Part shown: piece after piece, positions 7,883 through 14,555 of the stretch
How the letters are laid out: every line of letters starts with the position of its first letter
Position numbering within the stretch: the first letter of the stretch is position 1
NCBI GenBank assembly: GCA_009843725.1
Contig: VYCX01000054.1
Span: 1 to 14,975, forward strand
Length of the DNA: 14,975 bases
Direction: 5' to 3'
Origin: Boseongicola sp. SB0675_bin_26
Lineage (GTDB): Bacteria > Pseudomonadota > Alphaproteobacteria > Rhodobacterales > Rhodobacteraceae
Program-made: the position numbers and the translations under genes
Notes under the pieces: model-generated
Seen by the model: the letters and a program-made list of their open reading frames with translations, nothing else
What the model was told of the DNA's origin: nothing
The model's database searches: none

Positions 7883-8935
7883 TCAGGCCGGCGCGCCAAG
7901 TTTCGGGCGCATGTCTGCCGTCATTTCGAGAATCGTGGTGGTGTGCACCTCCTCAAGGCTCGGTCGCCCGTTCGGGTATTGGCCGATCTGGTCGTAGAGC
8001 GCCAGCTGCGCCTCCAGGCTTGCCGGATCGAAGGTGCCCCACCCGTCGCGGGCAGTGTCCTCGTCAAAGCTGAGCCGCAGGACCAGGTCGATGGTCTTCA
8101 GCTCCCAGCCGAGATCGAGGCCGTCAACCGCCCCGACCATGATCTCGACGGCTTCGGACGGATTGGCATGGACCCAGCCCCAGCCCTGTGCCGTCGCACC
8201 GATGAACGCTGCCAGTTGTTCGGCATTGCCATCCACCGCGTCGTCGGTCGCGAAATAGACATCTGCGTAGGATTCAAGCCCGAGATCGCTGACCAAGAGG
8301 TCGATCCGGTCGTCGCCCACCACCGAAAGTGCCTGGGTGTTTGTGATCCAGCCGCCTATGGCGTCCACTTCGCCGGCAACAAGCGGCGACTTGTCAAAGC
8401 CGACCGGAACCACGGTGATGTTCTCGATCGGGATGCCGTGCTTGGCGGCGATCGCGTCGATCAGGAAACGAGCCGTGGGCTGGATGCCGACGCGCACGTT
8501 CTGCAGGTCGTCGAGGTTGCGCAGTGGCATTTCAGGCCTGGAAGTCAGCGCATACGGCCCGGTCCGGTAGCCACAGGCAAGGATCCTGACCGGCACGCCG
8601 CCCGCACGTGCATTGAAGAGCTGTGGCGTCTCCGAGAACTGGCCAAGCGTTGCCGCGCCCGAAGTCACCGGAGGCACGGTGGCCGAGTTCGGCCCGCCCG
8701 GCGCGAACTCCACATCCAGCCCGGCCGCTTCGTAAAGTCCCCTTTCAGCCGCCACGACATCGCCGATCTGTCCGTTTGACATCAGCCAGTCGTACTTGAT
8801 CACCACCTTTGCCCCCATGGCACTTGCCACGTCCGGAAGCACCATCTGGACAGCTCCGCCGCACGCGCCGGCAATGGCCACGCCGCTGCCGCCTGCAAGG
8901 AATCGCCGCCGCGACATGTTCGAGAATCTGTTCAT
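7883..8935 (-). CDS. NMT1/THI5-like ABC substrate-binding protein, Tat-exported
   Basis: The product is 350 residues. The N terminus carries a twin-arginine signal, SRRRFLAGG at residues 8-16, then a hydrophobic stretch and probable cleavage after ASA near residue 39, so the protein folds before export to the periplasm. The mature part (VVIKYDWLMSNGQIGDVVAA, GLDVEFAPGG, then VGIQPTARFLIDAIAAKHGI) is the two-lobed NMT1/SsuA/ThiY type, which binds small organic ligands such as sulfonates, pyrimidines or thiamine precursors. AGGAGAG sits just before the ATG at 8935 and fixes the start; the longer open frame to 9238 is rejected. The start is one base after the VOC gene's TAA. With the deaminase nearby, a pyrimidine-like ligand is plausible but inferred. 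Confidence 0.9.
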   Translation of the reverse strand: MNRFSNMSRRRFLAGGSGVAIAGACGGAVQMVLPDVASAMGAKVVIKYDWLMSNGQIGDVVAAERGLYEAAGLDVEFAPGGPNSATVPPVTSGAATLGQFSETPQLFNARAGGVPVRILACGYRTGPYALTSRPEMPLRNLDDLQNVRVGIQPTARFLIDAIAAKHGIPIENITVVPVGFDKSPLVAGEVDAIGGWITNTQALSVVGDDRIDLLVSDLGLESYADVYFATDDAVDGNAEQLAAFIGATAQGWGWVHANPSEAVEIMVGAVDGLDLGWELKTIDLVLRLSFDEDTARDGWGTFDPASLEAQLALYDQIGQYPNGRPSLEEVHTTTILEMTADMRPKLGAPA

Positions 8936-8936
8936 C

Positions 8937-9389
8937 TTACTCTCCTGTTTTTGCATGTTTGTCCGGGTCGTGGTAATCGCCCGGCCCCCCGTCCAGCCAG
9001 GCGTAGAGTTCCCAGACTGTGCCGTCCGGGTCATAGAAATAGGCGCAACGCGCGTTCCAAATGTAGTCCGCCGGAGGACGTTCGAAAGCGACGCCCCTTG
9101 CGTGCAGTTCCGCGTAGAGACGGTCAACATCGCCAGGCCCCGGCAGTTCAACCGCAACGCAGGCCTTGTGCCCGGCGCGCTCGGGAAGGTTCGGCACGCC
9201 CGCGTGTTCGTTGATGTGCCCGATTTCCCAGGCCGCAAGCGTCACGCCCGGCATCTCGAAGTCGGCAAACCCCTCTGCCCGGCGACGCAGCGTGAAGTCC
9301 AGCTTGCCTGTATAGAATGCGACCGTGCGCTCGATGTCCTCGACGAGGATGCAGATGTCGGTCAAGCGTTTCAGCGCGGCAAGGCTCAT
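8937..9389 (-). CDS. VOC-fold (glyoxalase/dioxygenase-type) protein
   Basis: The product is 150 residues with two beta-alpha-beta-beta-beta units of the vicinal-oxygen-chelate fold. The first begins LTDICILVEDIERTVAFYTG and the second HKACVAVELPGPGDVDRLYA, ending YFYDPDGTVWELYAW. Members bind a divalent metal and act as lyases, isomerases or dioxygenases, or as binding proteins. Likely ligands H74 and E127 are present, but the usual first-strand histidine is replaced by D11, so activity may differ or be absent. Its gene overlaps the regulator by 4 bases and lies one base from the binding-protein gene, so it belongs to the importer operon and may process the imported compound. No specific substrate can be assigned. 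Confidence 0.85.
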   Translation of the reverse strand: MSLAALKRLTDICILVEDIERTVAFYTGKLDFTLRRRAEGFADFEMPGVTLAAWEIGHINEHAGVPNLPERAGHKACVAVELPGPGDVDRLYAELHARGVAFERPPADYIWNARCAYFYDPDGTVWELYAWLDGGPGDYHDPDKHAKTGE

Positions 9390-10120
9390 TCGAGTTCTCC
9401 GTTCAGGTGTTCCGGGAGCTTTGCGTCGGCGCGGACCCCGGACAGCAGCACGTGACGCCGCATTGCGCGGCGGGCGGCCACCTCGTCCCTGGCCTCAAGT
9501 GCGGCAAGGATCGCGACATGTTCGGCAATCGTTTCCTCGACGACAATCTCGATCGGCCGGCTGCGCCGAGCAAGGTAGATCGTGTCTCGGATCTGGCCAG
9601 CAATGTAGGTCGTGAAAGTCAGGATGTAGGCGTTCCCGGTGGCGCGGCTGATCTCGCGGTGAAACTCCAGATCGGCCGCGACCGAATCGTCCCGCGTGCG
9701 TTCGCTGCCCTGCATCCTGCCCAGCGCCTGCGCCAGAACTGCCAGGCCATCCGGCCCGATCCGGGTCGCGGCCAAGCCTGCGGCCTCGGTCTCCAGCACC
9801 GAGCGAAGCTCGAACAACTGTCCCAGATCGGAAGCTTCGCCCAGCGACAGCGGATCCAGCCGGATCACCTTGCTGTCCTCCGGGGCCAGCGCGAAGGTTC
9901 CTGCCCCCTGGCGCACATAGATCAGGCCGTCGGCCCGCAATTGCGACAGCGCTTCGCGCACCACGTTGCGGCTGATGCCCAGTTCGCGGGCCAGATCATG
10001 CTCGGTCGGCAACCGGCTTTCGGGCGCGATCCGGCCCGAGCGGATCTCACGACTGAGGTGCTCGGCCACGCGGGTCGAAAGGGGCTCGGGTTGGCCGATC
10101 GCTTGGGCGGGTCTCTTCAC
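9386..10120 (-). CDS. FadR-subfamily GntR transcriptional regulator
   Basis: The product is 244 residues. Residues 15-78 form the winged helix (VAEHLSREIRSGRIAPESRL, PTEHDLARELGISRNVVREA, LIYVRQGAGTFAL). The C-terminal FCD ligand domain has its full metal-type set: D150 and H154 in ADLEFHREISRATGN, H201 in EHVAILAAL, and H223 near MRRH. Such regulators usually repress adjacent catabolic or transport genes until a small carboxylate or similar ligand binds. The start is GTG at 10120 with GGAG about 8 bases upstream. It is first in the operon and overlaps the VOC gene by 4 bases, so it probably controls its own operon and perhaps the divergent deaminase. The upstream relic frame ends at 10117, within its start. 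Confidence 0.92.
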   Translation of the reverse strand: MKRPAQAIGQPEPLSTRVAEHLSREIRSGRIAPESRLPTEHDLARELGISRNVVREALSQLRADGLIYVRQGAGTFALAPEDSKVIRLDPLSLGEASDLGQLFELRSVLETEAAGLAATRIGPDGLAVLAQALGRMQGSERTRDDSVAADLEFHREISRATGNAYILTFTTYIAGQIRDTIYLARRSRPIEIVVEETIAEHVAILAALEARDEVAARRAMRRHVLLSGVRADAKLPEHLNGELE

Positions 10121-10569
10121 CCTCGAGTCTCCGAGGCCGCAATCAGACAGACAGGGTTCATGCTGCTCCGGCGATCAAGCGCGCCAAACTTGCCTGCGGG
10201 CAGTTCGCGACGAAACGGCAAGCCGCCGGGAACCTGGGCAGCCTTGGCGCGTGCAGGGTCGGACCTGCCTTCAAGCAACGGCGCGCTGGAATGCTGCGCC
10301 AGGACAACGGTGCACGCGTGATCGCCCCGCGGCGCAAGACTGATGCCTGCATTTGCGCATATGCGAAGGACTCCGGGAACTTCGCGGGCATGTGCCGGAC
10401 GCGCAAACGCGAGGCTCGATCCCCTCCGATCCGCCTCCTGATCGCGGGCATGGCCTCCGTAAACCATGTCGCCGACAAAGACGGCGCTGGCGCCAAGCCG
10501 TCCGGCTGGTGCACGAACAAGTGGCGCGTCCTTGGCAGCTTCGGTAGACTCTGACGATGCTTGGTCCAT
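10117..10569 (-). pseudogene. Relic of a FAD-linked oxidase (GlcD-like) N-terminus
   Basis: A 150-codon open frame fills most of the 523-base gap between regulator and deaminase. Residues 30-85 resemble the N-terminal FAD-binding region of GlcD/D-lactate-dehydrogenase-type oxidases. ADRRGSSLAFARPAHAREVP, then GVLRICANAGISLAPRGDHA, follows the pattern Arg-Pro-x4-Glu-Val-x2-Val-Leu-Arg-x-Cys-x2-Ala-Gly-Ile-x4-Arg-Gly. The flavin loop after Arg-Gly is degenerate, and the rest of the ~450-residue enzyme is gone. From about residue 90 to the stop there is no recognisable domain. It overlaps the regulator's GTG by 4 bases. I read it as a decayed gene. A real small protein fused from debris cannot be excluded. 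The match is from memory. Confidence 0.4.
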
Positions 10570-10572
10570 CCA
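10562..10572. promoter_or_regulatory. Candidate GntR/FadR-type operator upstream of the deaminase gene
   Basis: TGGTCCATCCA matches the FadR-subfamily operator pattern TNGTNNNACNA at five of six fixed positions. It lies 10 bases before TTGACT (10582-10587), a possible -35 element of the deaminase promoter. No good -10 is visible. It is a weak pattern match in an appropriate place, next to a gene for a regulator of this family. Confidence 0.2.
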
Positions 10573-10643
10573 GGGAAAGACTTGACTGATTCATCCTACA
10601 AGTAAACATCTTTTTGATGAAGTCTCTCACCTGGAGGTGGCAC

Positions 10644-11090
10644 ATGCTCAAGGAAATCGACCGCAAGTTCCTTCGCCTCGCCTATGACGAGGCCAAGGCG
10701 GGCTACGAAGAAGGCGGCTGCCCGATCGGCAGCGTGCTCGCTCGCGGCACGACGTTGGTGGCGCAAGGGCGAAATCAGCGGGTGCAGCAAGGCGACCCGA
10801 TCGCCCATGGCGAGATGGATTGCCTGCGCAAGGCCGGCCGGCAGCGCAGCTATGCGGACACAACGCTCTACACGACATTGAGCCCGTGCATGATGTGCAC
10901 CGGCACAATCATACAGTTCAAGATTCCCCGGGTTGTCATCGGCGAGGCCGAGAATTTCCACGGGAATCCGGAGTTTCTGCGCGAACGCGGTGTCGAGGTC
11001 GTCCTGGCCAATGATCCGGACTGCATTGCGTTGATGGCTCGATTCATCGACGAAAGGCCGGAGCTCTGGAACGAGGACATCGCGGAATGA
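10644..11090 (+). CDS. Cytosine deaminase-like enzyme of the fungal (Fcy1) type
   Basis: The product is 148 residues, a small cytosolic zinc deaminase of the cytidine-deaminase fold. Zinc and catalytic residues are intact: H55-G-E57, and C82 and C85 in SPCMMC. The match to yeast cytosine deaminase is unusually close: GYEEGGCPIG, TTLYTTLSPC and the tail FIDERPELWNEDIAE correspond to yeast GYKEGGVPIG, TTLYTTLSPC and FIDERPQDWFEDIGE. Positions that contact the base in the yeast enzyme are kept (N44, F105, W142, D145). Cytosine or a close pyrimidine analogue is the likeliest substrate; a tRNA or guanine deaminase is less likely. GGAGG sits 6 bases before ATG 10644, which is preferred to upstream ATG 10617. 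The gene is transcribed away from the importer operon. Confidence 0.88.
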   Translation: MLKEIDRKFLRLAYDEAKAGYEEGGCPIGSVLARGTTLVAQGRNQRVQQGDPIAHGEMDCLRKAGRQRSYADTTLYTTLSPCMMCTGTIIQFKIPRVVIGEAENFHGNPEFLRERGVEVVLANDPDCIALMARFIDERPELWNEDIAE

Positions 11091-11126
11091 TCCACGCACC
11101 GGTCCGCATTGCCCCGCTCGACTGCG

Positions 11127-11166
11127 CCGCGGGCCGGAGACCTGCCAGGTTTCCGGCATCCCGCGG
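11127..11166 (+). terminator. Strong hairpin downstream of the deaminase gene, possible terminator
   Basis: The core 11133-11157 (GCCGGAGACCT, loop GCC, AGGTTTCCGGC) forms an 11-pair stem. CCGCGG at 11127-11132 and again at 11161-11166 extends it past a three-base bulge. It begins 36 bases after the deaminase stop. There is no T-run, so termination may be Rho-dependent, or the hairpin may only protect the message. A smaller hairpin (GGCT/AGCC) follows at about 11169-11180. Confidence 0.4.
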
Positions 11167-11214
11167 CAGGCTCCCGAGCCGGCAGCCGCCCTGCACGGTC
11201 GTTCCGAGGAAACG

Positions 11215-11397
11215 TCATGACACGCTCTGCGCAAGCGCGTTGCGGCTGCTGCCGGGGAACGACTCGACGGTCTCCCGCAAGTCAGCGATCTGTTGTCGGT
11301 TCAGGCGACGGCCCGGGAAAGTGGCCGCGTTGAGGTCAATGATTCGATGGTCCTCGGGCAAATCCTGCACTTGACCGTCGGCAGCACGCCAATCGCG
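11215..11397 (-). pseudogene. Short relic resembling the N-terminal part of DUF4338/DruA-like proteins
   Basis: On the minus strand this stretch encodes RDWRAADGQVQDLPEDHRII, then FPGRRLNRQQIADLRETVES, then FPGSSRNALAQSVS and a stop. Leu-Asn-Arg-x-Gln-x2-x-Leu-Arg-x-Thr-Val-Glu-x-Phe-Pro-Gly-x-Ser-Arg and Asp-Trp-Arg-x2-Asp-Gly-Gln are pieces I associate with the N-terminal region of the DUF4338 (DruA-like, transposon-linked) family. The pieces are in an unusual order and nothing else of the protein follows. The upstream continuation of this frame (to 12318) is the antisense of phaB and is not coding. Tentative. Nothing is recognised in 11398-11543. Confidence 0.3.
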
Positions 11398-11543
11398 GAC
11401 GCCTGCCGACGGCTGCGCGAAGGAGCCTTGGCCGGGACGGCAACGGTCAAGTCGTGTCAACGGCGCGCCGGCTGCCGGAAAGTGCGCCCACGCAGCCGTG
11501 AACCCTACCCGAATGCCATTGCCCGGCGGGCCTTCAGCCTGCC

Positions 11544-12266
11544 CTACGCGAAGAACTGAGCGCCGTTTGCGGAAACGGTCGAACCGTTGATGAAACCGGC
11601 ACCCTCCGATGCCAGGAACGTCACGCAACGCGCGATCTCGTCCGGCTCGCCAAGGCGTCCGGCGGGAATGCCCGCGATGATCTTCTCGCGAATGCTCTCG
11701 TCTATCGCCATCACCATCTCGGTCGCGATGTAGCCGGGGCAGATGGCGTTCGCGGTAATCCCCGCACGCGCACCTTCCTGCGCCAGCGACTTCACGAATC
11801 CCAGGTCGCCCGCCTTGGTCGCGGCGTAGTTCACCTGTCCGAACTGGCCCTTCTGCCCGTTGACCGAACTGATGACGATCACGCGGCCAAACTTCCGTTC
11901 CCGCATGCCGGGCCAGACCGGATGCACCGTGTTGAACACGCCGGTCAGGTTGGTGGCGACAACCTCGTTCCATTGCTCTGGCGTCATTCTGTGGAACGGC
12001 GCGTCCCGGGTGATGCCGGCATTGGCCACAACCGTGTCGATCGGCCCGATATCGCTTTCCACGCTGGCGACTCCGGTGGCGGACGCCTCGTAGTCCGCGA
12101 CGTTCCATTTGTACGTCTTGATACCGGTCTCGGACGTGAACGCCGCCGCCTTTTCGTCGTTTCCGGCGTAGGTCGCGGCAACCTCGTACCCGTCCGCCTT
12201 CAACGCCTTCGAAATCGCCTCTCCGATTCCCCGGCTCCCGCCGGTCACAAGTGCAATGCGTGCCAT
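11544..12266 (-). CDS. phaB: Acetoacetyl-CoA reductase (NADPH)
   Basis: The product is 240 residues, the usual PhaB length. This cytosolic short-chain dehydrogenase reduces acetoacetyl-CoA to (R)-3-hydroxybutyryl-CoA, the monomer for polyhydroxybutyrate. TGGSRGIG at 8-15 is the cofactor loop, NAG at 82-84 is conserved, and the catalytic set is S134, Y147 and K151 in [20 protein letters not shown] then [14 protein letters not shown] and [11 protein letters not shown] are characteristic of PhaB/FabG-type enzymes, and pairing with phaA favours PhaB. GGAGG five bases before ATG 12266 sets the start; the open frame extends four codons further. It follows phaA by 120 bases on the same strand. No phaC synthase gene is in the window. 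Confidence 0.95.
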   Translation of the reverse strand: MARIALVTGGSRGIGEAISKALKADGYEVAATYAGNDEKAAAFTSETGIKTYKWNVADYEASATGVASVESDIGPIDTVVANAGITRDAPFHRMTPEQWNEVVATNLTGVFNTVHPVWPGMRERKFGRVIVISSVNGQKGQFGQVNYAATKAGDLGFVKSLAQEGARAGITANAICPGYIATEMVMAIDESIREKIIAGIPAGRLGEPDEIARCVTFLASEGAGFINGSTVSANGAQFFA

Positions 12267-12336
12267 CTGTACCTCCAAGTTGGTCTGGCAATGCCAAGGC
12301 GCCTTCCAGCACCTTCAAGCTCGAATTCGGGGCGTT

Positions 12337-12378
12337 CCGAGGCCGTTGACCGAATTCAGTCGCGGGTCTCGGCCTCGG
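12337..12378 (-). repeat. Inverted repeat between phaA and phaB
   Basis: CCGAGGCCG (12337-12345) and CGGCCTCGG (12370-12378) are perfect inverted copies of nine bases around a 24-base loop. In the transcript the hairpin begins 8 bases after the phaA stop and ends about 70 bases before the phaB start. It could protect phaA mRNA or attenuate phaB. No T-run follows, so full termination is unlikely. Confidence 0.45.
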
Positions 12379-12386
12379 TCACGTCC

Positions 12387-13562
12387 TCACGGCCGCTCTA
12401 CGCAGAGCGCAACGCCCATCCCGCCGCCGATGCAAAGCGTGGCAAGGCCCTTCCTGGCATCCCGGCGCTTCATCTCGAAGAGCAGCGTGTTCAGGACCCG
12501 TGCGCCGGAGGCGCCGATTGGATGACCGATGGCGATCGCGCCGCCGTTGACGTTCACGATCTCAGGATCCCAGCCCATGTCCTTGTTGACGGCACAGGCC
12601 TGCGCAGCGAATGCCTCGTTCGCTTCGATCAGGTCCAGGTCGTCGATCTTCCAGCCCGCCTTTTCGAGCGCCTTGCGGCTTGCGTAGATCGGTCCGACGC
12701 CCATGATCGAGGGATCCAGCCCGGCCGTGGCGTAGGAGACGATGCGGGCCAGTGGCTCGATGCCGCGCCTTTCGGCCTCGTCCGCACTCATGAGAAGCAC
12801 GCCGGCGGCACCGTCATTGATGCCCGAGGCGTTGCCAGCTGTCACCGACCCTTCCTTGTCGAAGGCCGGCCTGAGCTTCTGCATGTTCTCGAGCGTCGCG
12901 CCGTGACGGACATATTCGTCCTTGTCGACCACGATGTCGCCCTTCCGGGTCTTGACCGTGAACGGGACGATTTCGTCATCAAACTTGCCCGCCTTCTGCG
13001 CAGCCTCCGCCTTGTTCTGGCTCGCCACCGCAAATTCATCCTGCTGGTCGCGGCTGATCTGCCATTTTTCCGCGACGTTCTCGGCAGTCTGTCCCATGTG
13101 ATAGCCGTGGAACGCGTCCAGGAGCCCGTCACTGAGCATCGTGTCGACAAGCTTCACGTCGCCCATTTTCTTGCCGGCACGCAGGGCCTGCGCATGCGGG
13201 CTGATCGACATGTTTTCCTGTCCGCCCGCAGCCACGATCCCGGCATCGCCCAGCTGGATGTGCTGCGCCCCGATCGCCACGGCGCGCAGGCCGGAGCCGC
13301 AGAGCTGGTTGATCCCCCACGCCGCGCTCTCGACCGGAAGGCCGGCATTCACATGCGCCTGGCGCGCCGGATTCTGGCCCTGCCCTGCATTCAGCACCTG
13401 ACCCAGGATGGTCTCGGAAACTTCGTCCTTTTCGACGCCGGCGCGCGACACGACCTCTTCGAGAACCGCTGTTCCCAAGTCATGGGCCGGGGTGCCGGCA
13501 AAACTGCCATTGAAGCTGCCCACCGGCGTGCGGGCCGCGGATGCGATGACAACATTGGTCAT
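12387..13562 (-). CDS. phaA: Acetyl-CoA C-acetyltransferase (beta-ketothiolase)
   Basis: The product is 391 residues, the standard length of biosynthetic thiolase. It condenses two acetyl-CoA to acetoacetyl-CoA, the first step of polyhydroxybutyrate synthesis. All three catalytic residues are in place: C88 in [12 protein letters not shown]347 in [16 protein letters not shown], and C377 in [10 protein letters not shown]. The opening [20 protein letters not shown] is typical. A strong ribosome site (AGGAGGAG) lies about 7 bases before the ATG. It is first in the phaA-phaB pair, with a candidate promoter at 13620-13647 directly after the end of dmsC. Confidence 0.97.
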   Translation of the reverse strand: MTNVVIASAARTPVGSFNGSFAGTPAHDLGTAVLEEVVSRAGVEKDEVSETILGQVLNAGQGQNPARQAHVNAGLPVESAAWGINQLCGSGLRAVAIGAQHIQLGDAGIVAAGGQENMSISPHAQALRAGKKMGDVKLVDTMLSDGLLDAFHGYHMGQTAENVAEKWQISRDQQDEFAVASQNKAEAAQKAGKFDDEIVPFTVKTRKGDIVVDKDEYVRHGATLENMQKLRPAFDKEGSVTAGNASGINDGAAGVLLMSADEAERRGIEPLARIVSYATAGLDPSIMGVGPIYASRKALEKAGWKIDDLDLIEANEAFAAQACAVNKDMGWDPEIVNVNGGAIAIGHPIGASGARVLNTLLFEMKRRDARKGLATLCIGGGMGVALCVERP

Positions 13563-13590
13563 TGTTGAACTCCTCCTGGTTTGCCAGCGG

Positions 13591-13598
13591 GCAGCTGC
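13591..13598. promoter_or_regulatory. Palindrome GCAGCTGC in the phaA leader, possible PhaR-type site
   Basis: GCAGCTGC is a perfect palindrome between the candidate phaA promoter and its ribosome site. A second TGC-rich element, TGCAGGTGCA, lies within the promoter spacer at 13626-13635. PhaR of Paracoccus and relatives is reported to bind TGC/GCA-rich inverted motifs, so these are candidate operators. The spacing does not exactly match the motif as I remember it. Confidence 0.25.
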
Positions 13599-13619
13599 TT
13601 CACCCGCGGTTTCGCGCGC

Positions 13620-13647
13620 ACATTATGCAGGTGCAGAAAAAATTCAA
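13620..13647 (-). promoter_or_regulatory. Candidate promoter of phaA-phaB
   Basis: On the minus strand TTGAAT (13647-13642) and TAATGT (13625-13620) are 16 bases apart; CATAAT (13627-13622) is an alternative -10 at a short spacing. The site lies within 40 bases of the dmsC stop. The T-run in its spacer, preceded by a weak ATTC/GAAT stem, may also end dmsC transcription. Confidence 0.35.
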
Positions 13648-13658
13648 CGGGCGAATCG

Positions 13659-14555
13659 TCACCCCCTGCGCACATCCGTCATGTCCCAGCTTCCATAGTA
13701 TTGTCCGACCACGTGGCGCGCCTCCGCAAAAAACAGCCATCTCTGGATCAAGGCGCCCAGAAGATGGCTTGCCGCCGCAGGCGCCACAAGAAAATGCGTG
13801 AACGGCAGGAGCAGCAGGACAAGCGGAACCACAGCGAAGAGCAGCACCGAAACGATCTTCAGGACCATCGCGTGCTTGCGCCCGACCTGAAACACCATTT
13901 CCCGGGTAAGGTAGCTCTCTCCCGTATGGGGCGACTCGAACGCCCGAACCTTTCCGACATGACCAAGACCCGTCGCCGTCGCCAGGTTGGTGTCGGTTGC
14001 CTTCTCCCGCCGGTCCTGATCGATCCAGGCGAAGACCTGGACGACGGCCAGGAGCGGCAGCGCCCACAGCGCCACGGACACGCGACCCGTCATGAGCGCG
14101 CCTCCTGCCAGCGCAAATCCCAGGAAGAGCGCCGGTGGCGACCAATGGTTCCAGCGAGGCACCGTCCGCATCTGGAGATAGATCATTGACGTCGCAAAGA
14201 CGGTGGCGACGGAAAGAATGCCGCCCGCAACGCCCGGCACGCGCCAGGCCGTGTCCAGAAAGACGAGTCCGGCCCCATATGGCGCCATCGCGGACAATGC
14301 GAGCAGCGCCACCCAGGCCTCGCGGCTCAGCCAGGATGACCGCCATTGCGTGAACGCCTTGAGCGCCCGTTCGGGATGGCCCAGATGAAATGTCGACGCG
14401 AGGAGACCGCCGACAGCGAGCGAAAAGGCGATGAAAAGGAAGGCCAGCGCGGACCAGCCCGTTGGCGGCGCGGCATCAAGCCCCAGAAACGCCAGCATGC
14501 CGAAGCCAAGGCCCGACAGCGTGGTGAAAAGGATGATGGACGGCGCCGGATGCAT
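13659..14555 (-). CDS. dmsC: DMSO reductase-family membrane anchor subunit
   Basis: The product is 298 residues with about eight hydrophobic helices, an integral inner-membrane quinol-oxidising subunit of the DmsC type. STFHLGHPERALKAFTQWRS, then SWLSREAWVALLAL, near residues 54-88 is the family signature, with a histidine likely near the quinol site. It would pass electrons from quinol to the iron-sulfur subunit encoded just upstream, and then to a molybdenum catalytic subunit expected beyond the right edge. The ATG overlaps the dmsB stop by one base (TGATG), showing coupling. The true electron acceptor (DMSO, TMAO, a sulfur compound or other) cannot be read from this subunit. Confidence 0.9.
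   Translation of the reverse strand: MHPAPSIILFTTLSGLGFGMLAFLGLDAAPPTGWSALAFLFIAFSLAVGGLLASTFHLGHPERALKAFTQWRSSWLSREAWVALLALSAMAPYGAGLVFLDTAWRVPGVAGGILSVATVFATSMIYLQMRTVPRWNHWSPPALFLGFALAGGALMTGRVSVALWALPLLAVVQVFAWIDQDRREKATDTNLATATGLGHVGKVRAFESPHTGESYLTREMVFQVGRKHAMVLKIVSVLLFAVVPLVLLLLPFTHFLVAPAAASHLLGALIQRWLFFAEARHVVGQYYGSWDMTDVRRG

Noticed and set aside
7844..8779. 311-codon plus-strand frame
   Set aside because: It is the antisense of the substrate-binding protein and shows no recognisable domain.
8936..9238. Upstream extension of the substrate-binding protein frame
   Set aside because: It overlaps the VOC gene; the AGGAGAG site and Tat signal fix the start at 8935.
11922..13568. Long 548-codon open frame on the plus strand
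   Set aside because: It is the antisense shadow of phaA and phaB, which have complete catalytic motifs on the minus strand.
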